Positions 7,135 to 8,644 of a DNA stretch of 8,644 bases are shown piece by piece; the first letter of the stretch is position 1; every line of letters begins with the position of its first letter. Both the position numbers and the translations under genes were made by a program. The notes under the pieces were generated by a model that saw nothing but the letters and a program-made list of their open reading frames with translations, did not search any database and was not told the origin of the DNA. The stretch comes from Candidatus Zixiibacteriota bacterium (GTDB lineage: Bacteria > Zixibacteria > MSB-5A5 > GN15 > JAAZOE01): NCBI GenBank assembly GCA_030588275.1, contig JAUUYJ010000097.1:1-8644 (forward strand). The letters are read 5' to 3'.

Positions 7135-7196
7135 TATGCGTGTGTGTGAAGTTATAGATTTCATCCAATTCTTAAAGATCAAAACCAAACATAATC

Positions 7197-7204
7197 GGGA
7201 GGAG
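7197..7204 (+). promoter_or_regulatory. Shine-Dalgarno site of the second type-3-repeat gene
   Basis: GGGAGGAG lies a few bases before the ATG at 7209, with 6 nt after its GGAGG core. It decides the start over the out-of-frame ATG at 7136. Confidence 0.85.
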
Positions 7205-7208
7205 CGAA

Positions 7209-8644
7209 ATGCCTCACAAATCCCCTCAACGTTTCTCAGAGCGCCTATGTTTTTGCGCGACCATGTCGATCATAATTGCCTTGGTTGCCTTTGTTGTGGT
7301 TCCCCAAACTGCTCAGGCAGAAAATCTGGTTGAAGTTGGCATGGCTGAATCGGGCGGATCAACACAGATTGACACCCTGCAACTCAACAGCGATTACGAA
7401 ATACAAATATTAATCGAAAATGATGTAGTACTCGGCGGTATTTCACTCGGTTTTGAAATTACGTCGGACGAGAATGCCTCATGGATGTGGAACAGCCAGC
7501 CAAGCGGGTACGGGCCTGATGGCCCCGGGACTGGAGGACAGTATTTAACCGTTGTTCCCGGTAGCCGCATGGATCCCAGCGATGACGTTTGGGATATGAC
7601 AGATTTACTGGTTGTTGAAACCCAGATGGATGGTATCTCACCCGATACCGTTTTCCCCGGAGGAGTCGCCTTGTTTGCCGGTCTCCCCGCCGGCCCTCTG
7701 GAACATATGATGTCAGTTCATTTCACGCCATTGACGGTGGGCGATCAAGGCCCCGTCGGACATATCTGTATTGATTCGGTACAGGTTGGTGTGGGTGGTA
7801 ACTTTGTTTTTGTAAACTCATTGGGATCTACCTTCCCGCCTACTATTTCAGGCCCATTTTGCTGGCCGGTGGCGCTGGCCTGTCCGTTTGACTCCGACGC
7901 CGATGGCTATGGCGATCCGGGGCATGCCGAGAATGAATGCCCCGATGATAACTGTCCATCAGTTTATAACCCCGATCAGGCGGATGTCGATGGGGATGGC
8001 TATGGCGATGTTTGCGATAATTGCCCCGATATAAACAACCCTCAGCAGAACAACTCTGATGGTGATACTTATGGAGATCTGTGCGACAATTGCCCCGATG
8101 TGACTAACGAAAACCAACTTGATACCGATGGTGATGGTTTTGGCGATTTATGCGATAACTGCCCCGACGTTGACAACGTTAATCAGGCCGATTCCGATGG
8201 TGACAATATCGGTGACTTATGCGATGCCTGCCCGGACGACCCTGACAATGATATTGACGGCGATGGTTTTTGTGCAGACGCCGATAACTGTCCAACCATT
8301 TACAATCCGAATCAGGATGATTTTGACCTTGACGGAACCGGCGATCCGTGTGATAACTGCCCGGTCCTCGCCAATGCCAATCAGGCCGATGTTGATGGCG
8401 ACAATGTGGGGGATCTGTGCGATAACTGCCCCGACGTTGCCAACCCTAATCAGGACGATATCGATAATGATGGTATAGGGGATGCTTGCGATGCTTGCCC
8501 CACCGACCCGGACAACGATATTGATGGTGACGGACATTGCGCCGATGCCGACAATTGCCCCACAATTTACAACCCGACTCAAGCCAACTCCGATGGGGAT
8601 ACCTATGGCAATTTGTGTGACAACTGCCCAACCGTAACCAATCA
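7209..8644 (+). CDS. Secreted thrombospondin type-3 repeat protein, paralogue of the 4913 gene, 3' end outside the window
   Basis: The frame is open from the ATG at 7209 to the window edge (478 complete codons). It starts MPHKSPQRFSERL and has a signal peptide with a hydrophobic core about 19-31 and AQA cleavage after 37. Residues 38-225 match the unnamed N-terminal domain of the upstream paralogue closely: ENDVVLGGISLGFE, GGQYLTVVPGSRMDP, VWDMTDLLV, PLEHMMSVH and NFVFVNS. From 228 on there are thrombospondin type-3 repeats (DNCPSVYNPDQ, CDNCPDVTNENQ and others), calcium-binding and stalk-like by family knowledge. The array shows an 89-codon superrepeat. By analogy with its neighbour it may end in a beta domain and dockerin, but that part is not in the window. 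Strong evidence for the domain identity; ligand and role are unknown. Confidence 0.88.
   Translation, partial: MPHKSPQRFSERLCFCATMSIIIALVAFVVVPQTAQAENLVEVGMAESGGSTQIDTLQLNSDYEIQILIENDVVLGGISLGFEITSDENASWMWNSQPSGYGPDGPGTGGQYLTVVPGSRMDPSDDVWDMTDLLVVETQMDGISPDTVFPGGVALFAGLPAGPLEHMMSVHFTPLTVGDQGPVGHICIDSVQVGVGGNFVFVNSLGSTFPPTISGPFCWPVALACPFDSDADGYGDPGHAENECPDDNCPSVYNPDQADVDGDGYGDVCDNCPDINNPQQNNSDGDTYGDLCDNCPDVTNENQLDTDGDGFGDLCDNCPDVDNVNQADSDGDNIGDLCDACPDDPDNDIDGDGFCADADNCPTIYNPNQDDFDLDGTGDPCDNCPVLANANQADVDGDNVGDLCDNCPDVANPNQDDIDNDGIGDACDACPTDPDNDIDGDGHCADADNCPTIYNPTQANSDGDTYGNLCDNCPTVTN
7890..8644 (+). repeat. Thrombospondin type-3 repeat array with a 267-nt superrepeat, cut by the window edge
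   Basis: Units beginning CDNCPD or CDACP recur every 23 to about 35 codons. A CDACP block starting at 8220 returns at 8487, a 267-nt (89-codon) period. Over its first 32 codons the two copies differ at 3 amino acids but at about 18 codons synonymously. That marks an old duplication kept by selection on the protein, unlike the fresh duplication in the upstream gene. Confidence 0.8.

Noticed and set aside
7136..7333. A 65-codon + strand frame from an ATG at 7136
   Set aside because: It overlaps the signal-peptide coding region of the 7209 gene in another frame, and the strong GGAGG site belongs to the ATG at 7209.

Overview
The window carries four genes, all on the + strand. Each starts with a predicted signal peptide, so this is a run of secreted or cell-surface proteins. 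No rRNA, tRNA, CRISPR array or transposase is visible. The best guess for the host is an uncultured bacterium of the FCB group, with candidate phylum Zixibacteria the closest match I recall. The reasons are the dockerin-like C-termini that end in V-F-K/R-x-G-x-A-P, the pairing of a C10 protease with such a dockerin, thrombospondin type-3 arrays, and moderate GC. Strong Shine-Dalgarno sites (GGAGG) before two genes argue against typical Bacteroidota. This placement is inference from protein style, not from a marker gene.

Layout. (1) 6-3374: a large multidomain C10 (streptopain-like) cysteine protease with an inhibitory propeptide, an amidotransferase-like fold, three beta-sandwich modules and a C-terminal dockerin; a clear intrinsic terminator follows at 3396-3426. 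(2) 3488-4789: a surface protein with an N-terminal beta domain, YadA-like head repeats and a C-terminal S74-type chaperone with a coiled coil. It is split by one in-frame TGA at 4256-4258, so it appears as two ORFs (3488-4258 and 4292-4789) in the same frame. (3) 4913-7027: a secreted protein with a novel-looking N-terminal domain, a long calcium-binding thrombospondin type-3 array and a C-terminal dockerin, followed by a strong terminator at 7047-7076. (4) 7209 to the window edge: a tandem paralogue of gene 3, cut off inside its type-3 array.

The genes look like separate transcription units, because terminators or hairpins stand between them. Genes 3 and 4 share a conserved stretch at nearly the same distance from their start codons, which suggests common promoter architecture inherited through duplication. 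Genes 1 and 3 share the same kind of dockerin end, so their products may be anchored by one cell-surface partner that is not in this window.

The most notable points are the in-frame TGA followed by a hairpin whose geometry resembles a bacterial SECIS element, a nine-G tract inside the protease domain, a recent 138-nt internal duplication in gene 3, and the shared upstream element of the two paralogues.
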